Below, in pieces: positions 1 to 8,894 of a DNA stretch of 60,120 nt (positions within the stretch are counted from its first letter, which is position 1; every line of letters starts with the position of its first letter). Source of the stretch: Aquimarina algiphila (GTDB taxonomy: Bacteria > Bacteroidota > Bacteroidia > Flavobacteriales > Flavobacteriaceae); NCBI RefSeq assembly GCF_007489275.1, contig NZ_VLNR01000041.1, positions 1-60,120 on the forward strand. The letters are read 5' to 3'. The notes beneath the pieces were generated by a model that saw nothing but the letters and a program-made list of their open reading frames with translations, had not been told where the DNA came from and made no database searches. The position numbers were made by a program, and so were the translations under genes.

Positions 1-5
1 TGAGG

Positions 6-129
6 GATTTAAAAATAGAATCTTATCAAAGATCACAGCAATGACCATTATTCAATATATCAATAGGTTTGAATTCAACAGAAATATAAACAACCTAAAA
101 ATTAATATTAACTAAATGCACAACGGGTT
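6..129 (+). repeat. Left copy of a 124-bp perfect terminal inverted repeat
   Basis: Position p in this copy pairs with 60126-p at the other end of the window, without mismatch from 6 to 129. Identity stops at 130, inside the first codons of the gene that starts at 116. The copy supplies that gene's start codon and upstream region. No transposase lies next to it. It could be an IS or MITE end, a recombination substrate, or a shared repeat at which an assembly was cut. Confidence 0.9.
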
Positions 130-619
130 TCTATTATTAATTGGAGCATTAGTATTTGTAATATTAGGGGTGTTGTTCATAATGAGTCCTGGTTTGTTTG
201 CGTCAGGATTTTTTCGTAATTCAGAAATTGTTAGAATTATTGGGATTGTAGCTGTTGGATTTTTTGGACTTTGTTTGGGATTTGCTGTTAAAAAACTTTT
301 TGATAATAAAATGGGTTTGATAATTGACCAAAATGGAATCACAGACCATACCAATGCAACAAGTGTCGGATTAATAGAGTGGAACGATATCACAGGAATT
401 GAGACTGTACAAATTGCTTCGACCAAAATTTTAATGTTACTAACAGATCAACCAGATAAATATATTGAACGTGGAAAAAATATGCTGTCTAAACGAGCAT
501 TGAAAGCCAATCATAAAATGTATGGCTCTCCATTATCAATAACATCCAATTCTTTAAAAATAAAGTATGATGATTTAGAAAAATTGATTAGTAGTGAACT
601 TAAAAAACGAAAAAAATAG
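116..619 (+). CDS. STM3941-family membrane protein, N-terminus replaced by the terminal repeat
   Basis: The 167-residue protein opens with two hydrophobic membrane segments (about residues 4-27 and 39-60). A soluble domain follows with the signature of the STM3941 family: KLFDNKMGLIID, then a WNDI motif, then YGSPLSI near residue 140. Function in this family is not established. The start codon lies inside the 124-bp inverted repeat, and an in-frame stop (TAA, 113-115) sits directly before it. From my memory of the family, members carry about ten extra residues before the first membrane segment; these are missing here, and homology begins just where the repeat ends. The gene therefore looks 5'-truncated and resealed by the repeat, and may or may not be expressed. 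The family call is fairly sure; truncation is inferred. Confidence 0.7.
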   Translation: MHNGFLLLIGALVFVILGVLFIMSPGLFASGFFRNSEIVRIIGIVAVGFFGLCLGFAVKKLFDNKMGLIIDQNGITDHTNATSVGLIEWNDITGIETVQIASTKILMLLTDQPDKYIERGKNMLSKRALKANHKMYGSPLSITSNSLKIKYDDLEKLISSELKKRKK

Positions 620-648
620 AAGATCACAATAATATCTGATATGGTATT

Positions 649-690
649 AAAAAAGGATACTTGAATCTTTATGTTCAAATACCCTTTTTT
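649..690. terminator. Bidirectional rho-independent terminator
   Basis: A 17-nt arm at 649-665 pairs with 674-690 around an 8-nt loop, with two mismatches. An A-run begins the first arm and a T-run ends the second. It sits between convergent genes ending at 619 (plus) and 713 (minus), so it can serve both. Confidence 0.75.
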
Positions 691-712
691 AGTGTAGATT
701 TATTTTGTTGCA

Positions 713-1123
713 TTAATCCGTATATGAATAGTCTCTACAATTGGTAATATTAATAGGTTTTGATTTAACACAATTACCATTATATGATACATCTACGGTC
801 CCAATAGTATTATAATGCTGTACCTGTCCTTCTGGCCTTCTAAGTTTTACTTTACATGAGTATCTGCTTGTACTTACAATTTCTATTTCACTAGTGCTGA
901 TTTCCCATGTAGGAAATCCACTGATTTGACCTACATTAGTAAGCCAAACATTGTATTCAATAGGGTCGCCATGTCGATCAAATCCACAGAGACCTACAAC
1001 CCCATTAAGTTCTCCTGGGCACGAAGATTTAAGTGAACTGTTTTTTTCTTCTATGGTACTATTTTCTTCTACACTACAGGATAACATCAAGGTGATTACG
1101 AATAAGGAAATAATTTTTCTCAT
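713..1123 (-). CDS. Small secreted lipoprotein of unknown function
   Basis: This 136-residue protein starts with MRKIISLFVITLMLSCS, a lipoprotein signal peptide with Cys at about residue 16 as the lipidation site. After a short Ser/Glu/Asn-rich linker comes a compact domain with several cysteines (CPGE, GLCGFD, YSCKVKL, GNCVKS, TNC), consistent with disulfides outside the cytoplasm. I do not recognise a family. A possible -7 box (TAATTTTG on the minus strand) lies at 1183-1190. It is transcribed alone, convergent with the preceding gene. Confidence 0.7.
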   Translation of the reverse strand: MRKIISLFVITLMLSCSVEENSTIEEKNSSLKSSCPGELNGVVGLCGFDRHGDPIEYNVWLTNVGQISGFPTWEISTSEIEIVSTSRYSCKVKLRRPEGQVQHYNTIGTVDVSYNGNCVKSKPINITNCRDYSYTD

Positions 1124-1296
1124 AATATTTAGGTTTTAAGTTACTTTAAAAATACAATGAGACGAATAGAGGAATGATAAACCAAAATTATCTTATGATC
1201 AAATAATTGTTAGTTTCGAGAAGGAAATTTATATACTTGACATAGGGTTGTCATACTTACTCTTTACCTTTATTTTTTATTATAAAACAATTCGTT

Positions 1297-1926
1297 ATGA
1301 AACAGGAATGGAGAAAAAAGGAAAAGACAGTCTACCTCCCTAAAAATGAACCAGAGATTATTAATATTCCAGAATATAAATTTTTGACTATCAGAGGAAA
1401 AGGAAATCCCAATAGTGATATTTTCCCAGGATATATTAGTGCCTTATACTCCTTGTCATACGCTATCAAAATGAATCTCAAAAAAGAACCAACGCCTAAT
1501 GGTTATGTGGATTATACAGTGTATCCTCTCGAAGGCGTCTGGGATATTAATGAGGAGGCAAAGAAAACTTATGATGGTACATTAGATAAGAATGATTTGA
1601 TTTTTACATTGATGATTAGACAGCCTGATTTTGTTGAGGAAGAATTTGTACAAAAAATGATGACACAAACAAAAAGCAAAAAGCCCCATCCATTATTAGA
1701 ACAAGTAAAGTTTGAGTGTATAAAAGAAGGAAAATGTATACAAATGATGCATTTGGGCAGTTATGATAATGAACATAAAAGCTTTAGAATCATGGAGACT
1801 TTTGCTCAAAAGAAAGGTCTTACAAGACTTTCTAAAGTACATCGAGAAATTTACTTAACAGATTTTAGAAGAGTTGCCGCAGAAAAATTAAAAACGGTAT
1901 TACGCTTTAAAGTAGCATTTTTATAG
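1297..1926 (+). CDS. GyrI-like small-molecule-binding domain protein
   Basis: The 209-residue cytoplasmic protein has no signal peptide. It has the layout of stand-alone GyrI-like (SOUL/BacT-type) proteins: an N-terminal strand with PEYKFLTIRGKGNPN, the middle segment VDYTVYPLEGVWDI, and the late motif CIQMMHLGSYDNEHKSF followed by a helical end (HREIYLTDFRRV). Such domains bind hydrophobic small molecules, and some relatives hydrolyse or sequester toxins. No DNA-binding domain is attached, so this is not itself a regulator of the MerR or AraC fusion type. It stands alone between 1123 and 2068. The family call is confident; the ligand is unknown. Confidence 0.8.
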   Translation: MKQEWRKKEKTVYLPKNEPEIINIPEYKFLTIRGKGNPNSDIFPGYISALYSLSYAIKMNLKKEPTPNGYVDYTVYPLEGVWDINEEAKKTYDGTLDKNDLIFTLMIRQPDFVEEEFVQKMMTQTKSKKPHPLLEQVKFECIKEGKCIQMMHLGSYDNEHKSFRIMETFAQKKGLTRLSKVHREIYLTDFRRVAAEKLKTVLRFKVAFL

Positions 1927-2014
1927 CTGATTATTTTGTTTTATTCTTGGTGACCATATGATATATTGGTCCATAGATTTAGGTGATTTGTTATACGATT
2001 TTGGATGTAAGTGG

Positions 2015-2045
2015 TTGATAAATAGAGTATAAGATTTTATTTTTG
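2015..2045 (+). promoter_or_regulatory. Flavobacterial-type promoter for the PD40 protein
   Basis: TTG at 2015-2017, a 20-bp spacer, then TATTTTTG at 2038-2045, matching the Bacteroidetes -33/-7 consensus TTG-N17/23-TAnnTTTG. The ATG at 2068 or 2074 follows closely, implying a very short leader. Confidence 0.6.
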
Positions 2046-2067
2046 TATATCAATCATCACATTTCAC

Positions 2068-2967
2068 ATGGTCATGAAAAAAAAAGCATCTTGTATTCTT
2101 ATCATTTGTTGTTTTATGTTTTTCAGCTACAATATATGTGCCCAACAACAACCCCAAATTAATTATTTTGATAGCGAACCACCTCCTGCAGATGCGGCAG
2201 TTCTTTTTGCAGAAGGCATAATTTCATTAAAAAATCGATGGGAAGAAAAAATTACTTTTTCTCCAGATGGGAAAGAATGTTTTTTTGGGAGACATCCTGA
2301 TGGAGGAAACAATTACTTTAAACCAAAATTGATGCACTCCATATTTGAAAATGGAAAATGGTCTACTCCTAAAATTGCCAAATTCACTGATAACAAAATT
2401 ATAGGTTATCCTTTATTTAGTGCAGATGGAAAAAAAATATTTATGGAACAACCTATAGATAATGGAGCGATTGCTCGTATCGTCTTTTCAGAAAAAGAAA
2501 ATAATACTTGGTCTGAAGTTGATTCAATAATTCCAAATATAAAAGCTAAAAAAGGTTTTGGTTTAGCTCAGCTTACTAAAAACAATACTTTTTATTTTTA
2601 CGATAGGCATCTTTACAATGCATATTCTTCAAAGTTTAAAAATGGAAAGTACTCAAAACCAAAATTACTTCCGTATAGAATTAACCCTTGTGCAGAGTTT
2701 TTTATTTCACCAAATGATGACTATATCATTTTTAAACCTTTACATTGGTCAAATCCATTTCATATAAGTTTTAAAAATGATCAAGGAAAATGGTCCTTGC
2801 CCCTTAAATTAAACCAAAGCTATTTTACTAAAAACCCTATAACTGGTTATGGGCCTTACGTTTCTCCGGATGGTAAATATTTTTTCTTTGGAAAAGATGG
2901 AGATATTTATTGGGTAAAAACAGATTTTATAGAAGTATTACGAAAGAAATCACAATCTAATTTATAG
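2068..2967 (+). CDS. Secreted PD40/WD40-like beta-propeller protein
   Basis: The 299-residue protein has a signal peptide ending at about residue 25 (CFMFFSYNICAQ). The mature part repeats the PD40 propeller signature, a short strand followed by SPDG or SADG: FSPDGKECFF near 70, FSADGKKIFM near 116, ISPNDDYIIF near 218 and VSPDGKYFFF near 271. This is the TolB-like propeller fold seen in many Bacteroidetes periplasmic proteins, usually a binding rather than catalytic module. No T9SS sorting domain is present, so it is probably periplasmic. MKKK at 2074 is an equally good start and looks like the more typical signal peptide. It has its own promoter and is not in an operon. Confidence 0.8.
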   Translation: MVMKKKASCILIICCFMFFSYNICAQQQPQINYFDSEPPPADAAVLFAEGIISLKNRWEEKITFSPDGKECFFGRHPDGGNNYFKPKLMHSIFENGKWSTPKIAKFTDNKIIGYPLFSADGKKIFMEQPIDNGAIARIVFSEKENNTWSEVDSIIPNIKAKKGFGLAQLTKNNTFYFYDRHLYNAYSSKFKNGKYSKPKLLPYRINPCAEFFISPNDDYIIFKPLHWSNPFHISFKNDQGKWSLPLKLNQSYFTKNPITGYGPYVSPDGKYFFFGKDGDIYWVKTDFIEVLRKKSQSNL

Positions 2968-2980
2968 AATTAAAAATGAA

Positions 2981-3201
2981 TAAAACATCTTGATATATTT
3001 TATGAGTTAAAACATAAAAAAACACTCAAAGTGATACATAGAGACTAGATCAAACACATTTTGTCGAAAAGTTAGCGATAATAAATCATAACTTCTTTAT
3101 GAGGTTAATGATGAAATTTTTGTCCCATACAATATTGAGATTTAGGCTTTTAGCGTTATTTTGAATGTCACAATTTTAAAAAGTGGTGTCAAGATGTTTT
3201 A
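2981..3201. repeat. Candidate MITE-like element with 13-bp inverted ends
   Basis: The stretch 2968-3296 has no gene. Within it, TAAAACATCTTGA at 2981-2993 is exactly inverted at 3189-3201, enclosing about 220 bp of non-coding A+T-rich DNA. No clear target-site duplication flanks it. It could be a degenerate insertion-sequence derivative, but one pair of 13-mers is weak evidence. Confidence 0.3.
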
Positions 3202-3296
3202 AAATTAGCCAACTAGAATCAAAACGTCATTACTACAGTAAGAAGATAATTTTTTTCATTGCTAACAGATTACTTCACTACAAGTGTAATGGCGTT

Positions 3297-4934
3297 TTAT
3301 GATTTTAAATCAATTTGTTTTAAGTTTTCGATTCTATTTCTGATTAAGAATTCATCTATAGTTTCAAAATGTTCGATTACTCTTTTGTCTTTAAATTCAA
3401 ATACTTTTTGGGATAATCCTTGTAAGAAATCACGATCGTGAGAAACTAATATTAGTGTGCCATCAAATGCTAAAAGAGCTTCTTTTAATACATCTTTTGA
3501 TCTAATATCCAAATGGTTGGTTGGTTCATCAAGTATAAGGACATTTACAGGTTCCAGTAAAAGTTTTACCATAGCCAGTCGAGTCTTTTCTCCACCAGAA
3601 AGTACCGATACTTTTTTATCAATATCATCTCCACTAAACATAAACTGCCCCAATATATTTTTAATTTGTGTTCTGATATCTCCTTTAGCCACTTCATCTA
3701 CTGTTTGAAAAACAGTAAGACCAGGATCTAGCAGTGAAGCTTGATTTTGTGCAAAATATCCAACTTTAGCATTATGACCTAATGTACATTCTCCTTCAAA
3801 ATCTATTTCACCCATTATGGCTTTGATCATAGTTGATTTTCCTTCACCATTACGACCTACAAAAGACACTTTTTCTCCTCTGGATATTGATAGGTCTGCA
3901 TCTTTAAATACAATATGTTCTCCGTAGCTTTTTGATAAACCTTTTGCCAGAACAGGATAATCTCCTGATCTCATTGAAGGAGGGAAACGTAATTTTAAAG
4001 CAGAATTGTCGATTTCATCAATCTCTATAATTTGCAATTTTTCAAGCATGCGCTCTCGCGAATTGACTTGATTAGTTTTAGAGTAAGTGCCTTTAAATCG
4101 TTCTATAAAATCTTTAGTGTCTGCAATAAATTTTTGTTGTTCCTGATACGCTTTAATTTGATGTGCTCGTCGATCTTCTCGTAATTGAAGATAGTGCGAG
4201 TAGTTGGCCTTGTAATCATAGATCCTACCCATAGTAACTTCGATCGTACGATTAGTGATATTATCTATAAAAGCCTTATCATGTGAAATTACAATCACTG
4301 CTTTTGCTTTATTAATCAAGAAATCTTCAAGCCAGATTACAGATTCAATATCAACATGATTAGTAGGTTCGTCAAGGAGGATTAAATCTGGTTTTTGCAA
4401 TAAGATTTTAGCAAGTTCGATGCGCATACGCCAACCACCACTAAACTCGCTGGTGGGTCTTGTAAAATCTTCTCTTTTAAACCCTAAACCTTGTAGGGCT
4501 TTTTCGATTTCTGCGTCATAATTTACTTCTTCTATAGCATAGAATTTTTCGCCTAGGTCAGTTACCTTTTGGATAATATTCATATACTCTTCTGATTCAT
4601 AATCGGTTCGAGTCTCGAGTGCAGTATTAAGTTGATCCATCTCTTGTTGCATCGCAGCGATATGTCCAAAAGCTTTAGACGCTTCTTCGAATACAGTACA
4701 GTTGTCATCGGTTAAAAGATGTTGAGGTAGATAGGCAATAACAGCTTCTTTTGGATATCGTATATTCCCTTTGGTAGCATTTTGTACTCCGGCAATGATC
4801 TTCATCATAGTAGATTTACCAGCACCATTTTTACCCATGAGAGCAATCTTATCATTTTCATTGATGACAAAAGAAACATTGTTAAACAAGGTTGCACCAC
4901 TAAACTCTACAGCGATATTATCTACAGAAATCAT
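3297..4934 (-). CDS. ABC-F family ATPase
   Basis: The 545-residue soluble protein has two ABC ATPase domains in tandem and no membrane segments, the definition of ABC-F proteins, which act on the ribosome as translation or resistance factors. Domain 1 has Walker A GKNGAGKST (residues 34-42), signature FSGGW and Walker B LILLDEPTNHVD. The linker (about 230-320) is helical and charged. Domain 2 has GRNGEGKST, LSGGEK and VLILDEPTNHLD, with a switch histidine in ISHD and VSHD. A promoter lies just upstream on the minus strand (4954-4983). It is monocistronic. ABC-F is certain; which subgroup and whether it gives antibiotic protection cannot be read from the sequence. Confidence 0.95.
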   Translation of the reverse strand: MISVDNIAVEFSGATLFNNVSFVINENDKIALMGKNGAGKSTMMKIIAGVQNATKGNIRYPKEAVIAYLPQHLLTDDNCTVFEEASKAFGHIAAMQQEMDQLNTALETRTDYESEEYMNIIQKVTDLGEKFYAIEEVNYDAEIEKALQGLGFKREDFTRPTSEFSGGWRMRIELAKILLQKPDLILLDEPTNHVDIESVIWLEDFLINKAKAVIVISHDKAFIDNITNRTIEVTMGRIYDYKANYSHYLQLREDRRAHQIKAYQEQQKFIADTKDFIERFKGTYSKTNQVNSRERMLEKLQIIEIDEIDNSALKLRFPPSMRSGDYPVLAKGLSKSYGEHIVFKDADLSISRGEKVSFVGRNGEGKSTMIKAIMGEIDFEGECTLGHNAKVGYFAQNQASLLDPGLTVFQTVDEVAKGDIRTQIKNILGQFMFSGDDIDKKVSVLSGGEKTRLAMVKLLLEPVNVLILDEPTNHLDIRSKDVLKEALLAFDGTLILVSHDRDFLQGLSQKVFEFKDKRVIEHFETIDEFLIRNRIENLKQIDLKS

Positions 4935-4953
4935 ATCATTTTCTTTAAAGATG

Positions 4954-4983
4954 CAAAACTAAAAAAAAGCGAGTGATGACAAA
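4954..4983 (-). promoter_or_regulatory. Promoter of the ABC-F gene
   Basis: On the minus strand, TTTG at 4983-4980, an 18-bp spacer, then TAGTTTTG at 4961-4954. This agrees with the Bacteroidetes primary-sigma consensus and lies about 20 bp before the ATG at 4934. Confidence 0.65.
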
Positions 4984-5109
4984 GGAAATATTTGGGTTTT
5001 AGTGTTTGAGAGTTGATACTATACATTAACCCATTATCCATGCAGGATACATTATTTTTTTTGAAGAAATAGTAATACAAAATAAAATATAATGGCTATT
5101 ATAAATCTC

Positions 5110-5155
5110 ACCCTATTTATAGGGTATTAGACAGAATTTTTTTGTTGTAATTTTA
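5110..5155 (+). promoter_or_regulatory. Palindromic operator with -7 box upstream of the VWA kinase
   Basis: ACCCTATTTATAGGGT (5110-5125) is a perfect 6-4-6 palindrome. A -7-like TAATTTTA sits at 5148-5155, 34 bp centre to centre, so the palindrome occupies the place of the -33 box. A 15/16 match in inverse orientation lies at 8735-8750. Likely a regulator binding site, perhaps that of the NarL-type regulator at 7894. Confidence 0.55.
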
Positions 5156-5195
5156 TGACAATATTTCCTCTATTAAAAAATCGGATATCAAGAAT

Positions 5196-7904
5196 ATGAC
5201 TAAGAAGATAATATATGTACTTTTTATTCTTTGCAATGTTTGCTTTAGTCAGGTAAAACCCACCGATGAGGATAGAAAACTCATTAATCAGCATATTGAT
5301 TATGTGATTCATTGTAATGAATACCTTTTAGAAGTAATTGAAGAGTTAGATGAATTGAATGGGTATATTAAGACAAACGCAGATAATCATATTGACGGAC
5401 ATATAGATAATGATGATCTGATTGAAATAAAAAATGCTCATGAACCTTTACCAATAATAAATAGATATGAAAAATGGGATTGGTCTCCAGGAAAACTACA
5501 ACAAGAATTTATACAATTAGGTGAATTTAGAAAAAAGAACCCTTCAGAAGTTAGTAGGAAATTAAAAGAAGTAATCAATACATATCAGAGTAAGTTTAAT
5601 GAATTAAAAGATTTAGAAAACCAATTAGTTAAATTATCAAATAATAAAATGTTGTTTTTTGAGTCTTTAACATTCGAAAACTCCTATGGCTTACTAACAA
5701 AATACGAATTAAAGTACAAAGAGCTGATTCTAATAAATTACCAATTTAGACAAACAACACAAAAAATATTCGGAGAAGAAGAATTGCCAATAGTTTTACA
5801 ACTAACTAAAGATATTATATCCTCAGCTCAAGGTATGATTCATTCAGTACGTAAAAAAGATAAGAAACAGCTTCAAAAGTTTATAAACATCTATAAAAAA
5901 AGTATAAGAACTCATAATACATTTAAAGATAAGCAATATGAGGAATTAGAAGTTTTTTTTGAAGAGCATCATCTTGGTGTAAAACTTCGCTGCAACAATA
6001 TAAAAAGTTGGAGTGATGATATTATTAATCAATCAATAAATTATCTTAAAGAAAAACATGAACCAATAACAAAAATGGGAGGTATTGATTGTGAGGGGTA
6101 TAAAGGATTAGGGTATGAGATAAGAATGATAGATAGGTTTAATAGCATTTTATTAAGAAAATATAATGATTTTAATCCTAAGGTCCCTATGTTGCACATT
6201 GTTAAAGAATTAACGCCTTTTAGAGTATGTTTTCCAACGGCTATACCAGAAGAAGAATATGCTGCTGTAATGCGATGGGATGAAGATGGTTTGCATATTA
6301 AAGGAAATGTCTTTATTAATGGAAAAAAGGTAACCAGTAGAGAAAATCTTCCAACCAAGATAACCAGTAGAGAAGATCTTGTAACCAAACAAAAAGGGAC
6401 TACACCAAAAAAAGAAGTCACTAATAACCTAGTGGTGCTTATAGATTTATCTACATCAAAAAAAGAAAAAAGAAAGTTAGATAAGCTAAAAAGTACTGTA
6501 ATTGGTCTCATTGAAACATTACAACCAGAAGATCAACTCACCATAGTTACCTATACCGCTATAGCAGTAAATAAAATAATAAAAACAGGTACAGATTATG
6601 ATAAAAAAACACTAAGACAGATAATTTCTGGGTTAACGTTTACTACAAATACTAATAAAAAAACAAGTGCAAAATCAGGGTTAATGCTTGCTTATAAGGA
6701 GAGTTTAGATAGTTTTATTGAAAAAGGGAGCAATAGGATTGTTATTTTATCTGACGGGGATTTTGAAGCGAGTACTGAGTTTAAAAACGAAATCCAGAAA
6801 CAAGCAGATAAAGGAGTTTATCTATCAACACTACACTACACCACAAAAAAACAACCAGGAACCAATACACTTACAGATCTTGCTAAACTAGGAAAGGGAA
6901 CCTACAATCCGATTATTAATGAGGGTGATGTGTTAGAAACATTAAAAAATGAAGTACTATCGCTAAAACAGACACAATTGCTCAAGGAAAATGAAATATT
7001 ATCCCTTAGAAAAGAACAGTTGGTTAAAGAAAATGAGATATTATCGCTTAGAAAAGAACAATCGCTTAAAGAAAATGAAATAGCCCGGCAACGTGCTGTA
7101 AAGAAAACAATCTTAATCGCATTTATCATCATTTTGATCCCCATCATTGTTTTACTATATGTATACTTCCAAAAACTAAGAGCACAACATAAACTACGTG
7201 ATAAGCAAGAAGAGATAAATCAACAAAAAGTAACTTCTCTAATCAAAAATCAAGAATTAAAACTGATCAAAGCTTCTATAACAGGAGAGCATAAAGAACG
7301 TGAACGTATTGCACAAGAACTTCATGATAGTATTGGAGGGAATTTATCTAGTATAAAGTTACAACTTGCAAATTTTAACGAAGGCACTTTTAATTATGAT
7401 AAAATTGTAAATCAAATAGATGAGACTTATGAACTGGCAAGAGATATGTCTCATAACTTAATTCCAAAAAAGTTTGTTCAGAACCCATTTACTAATCTTA
7501 TTGAGGAATATGTAGAGAATCTCAATAGTACCAGGAATCATCATATAATTTGTGACTTATATCCTGTTGAAGAATTAAATATGATAAATGAAAATCTACA
7601 GGTAGAAATTTTTAAAATTATACAGGAATTACTTACTAATACGATTAAACATGCCAATGCAGATAAAATTACGATTCAACTTAACCACTTCGAAGATGCA
7701 ATTAAGTTGTTGTTTGAAGATGATGGGGTGGGGTTTGTAGTTTCAAAAAACAGATTTGGTATTGGATTAACCAATATAAAAAATAGACTAAAGAAATTGG
7801 CAGGAGAGATGCATATCGATTCTACACCAAAAAGAGGAACTATAGTAAATATTGATATTCCTATAGTTATACCAACATTAAATAATACACACGATGAAAT
7901 ATAA
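5196..7904 (+). CDS. Sensor histidine kinase with periplasmic von Willebrand A domain
   Basis: The 902-residue protein has a signal peptide (1-19, ending CNVCFSQ) and a helical periplasmic region to about 340. A VWA domain (about 410-590) follows with the MIDAS motif DLSTS and a downstream LSDGD. A coiled coil (about 590-630) is made of three 14-residue repeats. One membrane helix (about 638-660) leads to a HisKA_3 dimerisation domain with H710 in ERIAQELHDSIGG, then an HATPase domain with ELLTNTIKHA and DDGVGF. This is a NarX/DesK-type kinase whose input is protein- or cation-binding and extracytoplasmic. It overlaps its response regulator by 11 nt, so the two are surely partners. VWA on a kinase is uncommon; the ligand is unknown. 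Confidence 0.9.
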   Translation: MTKKIIYVLFILCNVCFSQVKPTDEDRKLINQHIDYVIHCNEYLLEVIEELDELNGYIKTNADNHIDGHIDNDDLIEIKNAHEPLPIINRYEKWDWSPGKLQQEFIQLGEFRKKNPSEVSRKLKEVINTYQSKFNELKDLENQLVKLSNNKMLFFESLTFENSYGLLTKYELKYKELILINYQFRQTTQKIFGEEELPIVLQLTKDIISSAQGMIHSVRKKDKKQLQKFINIYKKSIRTHNTFKDKQYEELEVFFEEHHLGVKLRCNNIKSWSDDIINQSINYLKEKHEPITKMGGIDCEGYKGLGYEIRMIDRFNSILLRKYNDFNPKVPMLHIVKELTPFRVCFPTAIPEEEYAAVMRWDEDGLHIKGNVFINGKKVTSRENLPTKITSREDLVTKQKGTTPKKEVTNNLVVLIDLSTSKKEKRKLDKLKSTVIGLIETLQPEDQLTIVTYTAIAVNKIIKTGTDYDKKTLRQIISGLTFTTNTNKKTSAKSGLMLAYKESLDSFIEKGSNRIVILSDGDFEASTEFKNEIQKQADKGVYLSTLHYTTKKQPGTNTLTDLAKLGKGTYNPIINEGDVLETLKNEVLSLKQTQLLKENEILSLRKEQLVKENEILSLRKEQSLKENEIARQRAVKKTILIAFIIILIPIIVLLYVYFQKLRAQHKLRDKQEEINQQKVTSLIKNQELKLIKASITGEHKERERIAQELHDSIGGNLSSIKLQLANFNEGTFNYDKIVNQIDETYELARDMSHNLIPKKFVQNPFTNLIEEYVENLNSTRNHHIICDLYPVEELNMINENLQVEIFKIIQELLTNTIKHANADKITIQLNHFEDAIKLLFEDDGVGFVVSKNRFGIGLTNIKNRLKKLAGEMHIDSTPKRGTIVNIDIPIVIPTLNNTHDEI
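6963..7088 (+). repeat. Three tandem 42-bp repeats in the kinase coiled coil
   Basis: Three in-frame 14-residue units (LKQTQLLKENEILS, LRKEQLVKENEILS, LRKEQSLKENEIAR) form two heptads each. They sit between the VWA domain and the membrane helix. Unit number sets the length of the signalling coil in whole heptads. Confidence 0.8.
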
Positions 7905-8538
7905 CTTGATTATTGCAGATGATCATAGTATGTTCTTAGATGGTTTACTTAGTATTTTCAATGAACATGAAAAGTATACAATCTTATTTACTGCAAAAAA
8001 TGGAGAAAATATTATTAAATACCTAGATATCAATCCTCCTAAATCGGTTGATCTGGTGATTAGTGATTTGAGTATGCCTTCTATGGATGGTATTACCCTA
8101 AATAAACTTATAAAAGAAAAGCATCCCGAGGTAAAAACCTTAATCGTTAGTATGCATGCAGATGTCTCCAAGATAGGAACACTTATAAATGATCATGTAG
8201 ATGGGTATATACCAAAAAACGCTAAGAAAGAAGAACTACTAACTGCTATAGACACAATTCTAAATGGTTCGAGTTTTTTTTCTGATACCATCAAAAATAT
8301 ATATCAAGATTTCTTGTTCAACAGTAATAAAATAAAAGAAAAACAAGTGATGCTTACTCCGCGCGAAAAAGAAGTCCTAAAACTTATTGCCAAAGAACAT
8401 ACTTCTCAGGAGATTGCTGATATACTTATGCTAAGCAAATATACTATAGAAAGCTATCGCAAAACATTACTAGGTAAATTGGGAGTGCGTAACATCGCAG
8501 GGCTTACAAGATATGCTATAGAATCTGGATTAACTTGA
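7894..8538 (+). CDS. NarL/LuxR-type response regulator
   Basis: The 214-residue protein has a receiver domain (1-125) with acidic pocket DD at 9-10, phospho-acceptor D58 in ISDLSMPSMDG, and the conserved Lys in YIPKNA. A LuxR-type helix-turn-helix (about 150-210, LTPREKEVLKLIAKEHTSQE) follows. Phosphorylation by the VWA kinase is expected to drive dimerisation and binding to inverted repeats. The start overlaps the kinase by 11 nt. Candidate sites are the two near-identical palindromes at 5110-5125 (own operon) and 8735-8750 (Fn3 lipoprotein), which would make the pair autoregulated. Confidence 0.92.
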   Translation: MKYNLIIADDHSMFLDGLLSIFNEHEKYTILFTAKNGENIIKYLDINPPKSVDLVISDLSMPSMDGITLNKLIKEKHPEVKTLIVSMHADVSKIGTLINDHVDGYIPKNAKKEELLTAIDTILNGSSFFSDTIKNIYQDFLFNSNKIKEKQVMLTPREKEVLKLIAKEHTSQEIADILMLSKYTIESYRKTLLGKLGVRNIAGLTRYAIESGLT

Positions 8539-8734
8539 TATACTTATGTTAGCTTACCTCTGTTTTTTACAAGTTGTATTCCTTTAGATTTAGGTTTAAC
8601 GTATTCTATGTTAAACAGAATTATCAGTATTTCTGCAATTCTTATATCTTCAATTATATATTAATACATAGGAACATATACTAGCTATTGAGCACCCGGT
8701 TTCAACTCATTAATAGGTTAAATTAGGTTTCATT

Positions 8735-8804
8735 ACCCGATAAATAGGGTAGTGATTTTCGCCAAAAGTAGGGAAGTCAACGTCATGTTAACTTGATAAT
8801 TTTG
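8735..8804 (+). promoter_or_regulatory. Operator and -7 box upstream of the Fn3 lipoprotein
   Basis: The gap 8539-8894 has no gene. It holds ACCCGATAAATAGGGT (8735-8750), whose reverse complement matches the 5110-5125 palindrome at 15 of 16 positions, and a -7 box TAATTTTG (8797-8804) with no good -33 TTG before it. The palindrome centre is 58 bp above the -7 centre, compatible with an activator site. Confidence 0.5.
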
Positions 8805-8894
8805 AGTATTACTAAAAAAAACTAATTCTTATTGAAATAGTGATAACCAAATGAATATCCCTAATATCAAATTAAACCTTTAAACCTATTCACT

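Noticed and set aside
1231..1254. TTGACA-like box and TGACA/TGTCA dyad before the GyrI-like gene
   Set aside because: Arms are only 5 bp, and the E. coli -35 box is not used by Bacteroidetes sigma.
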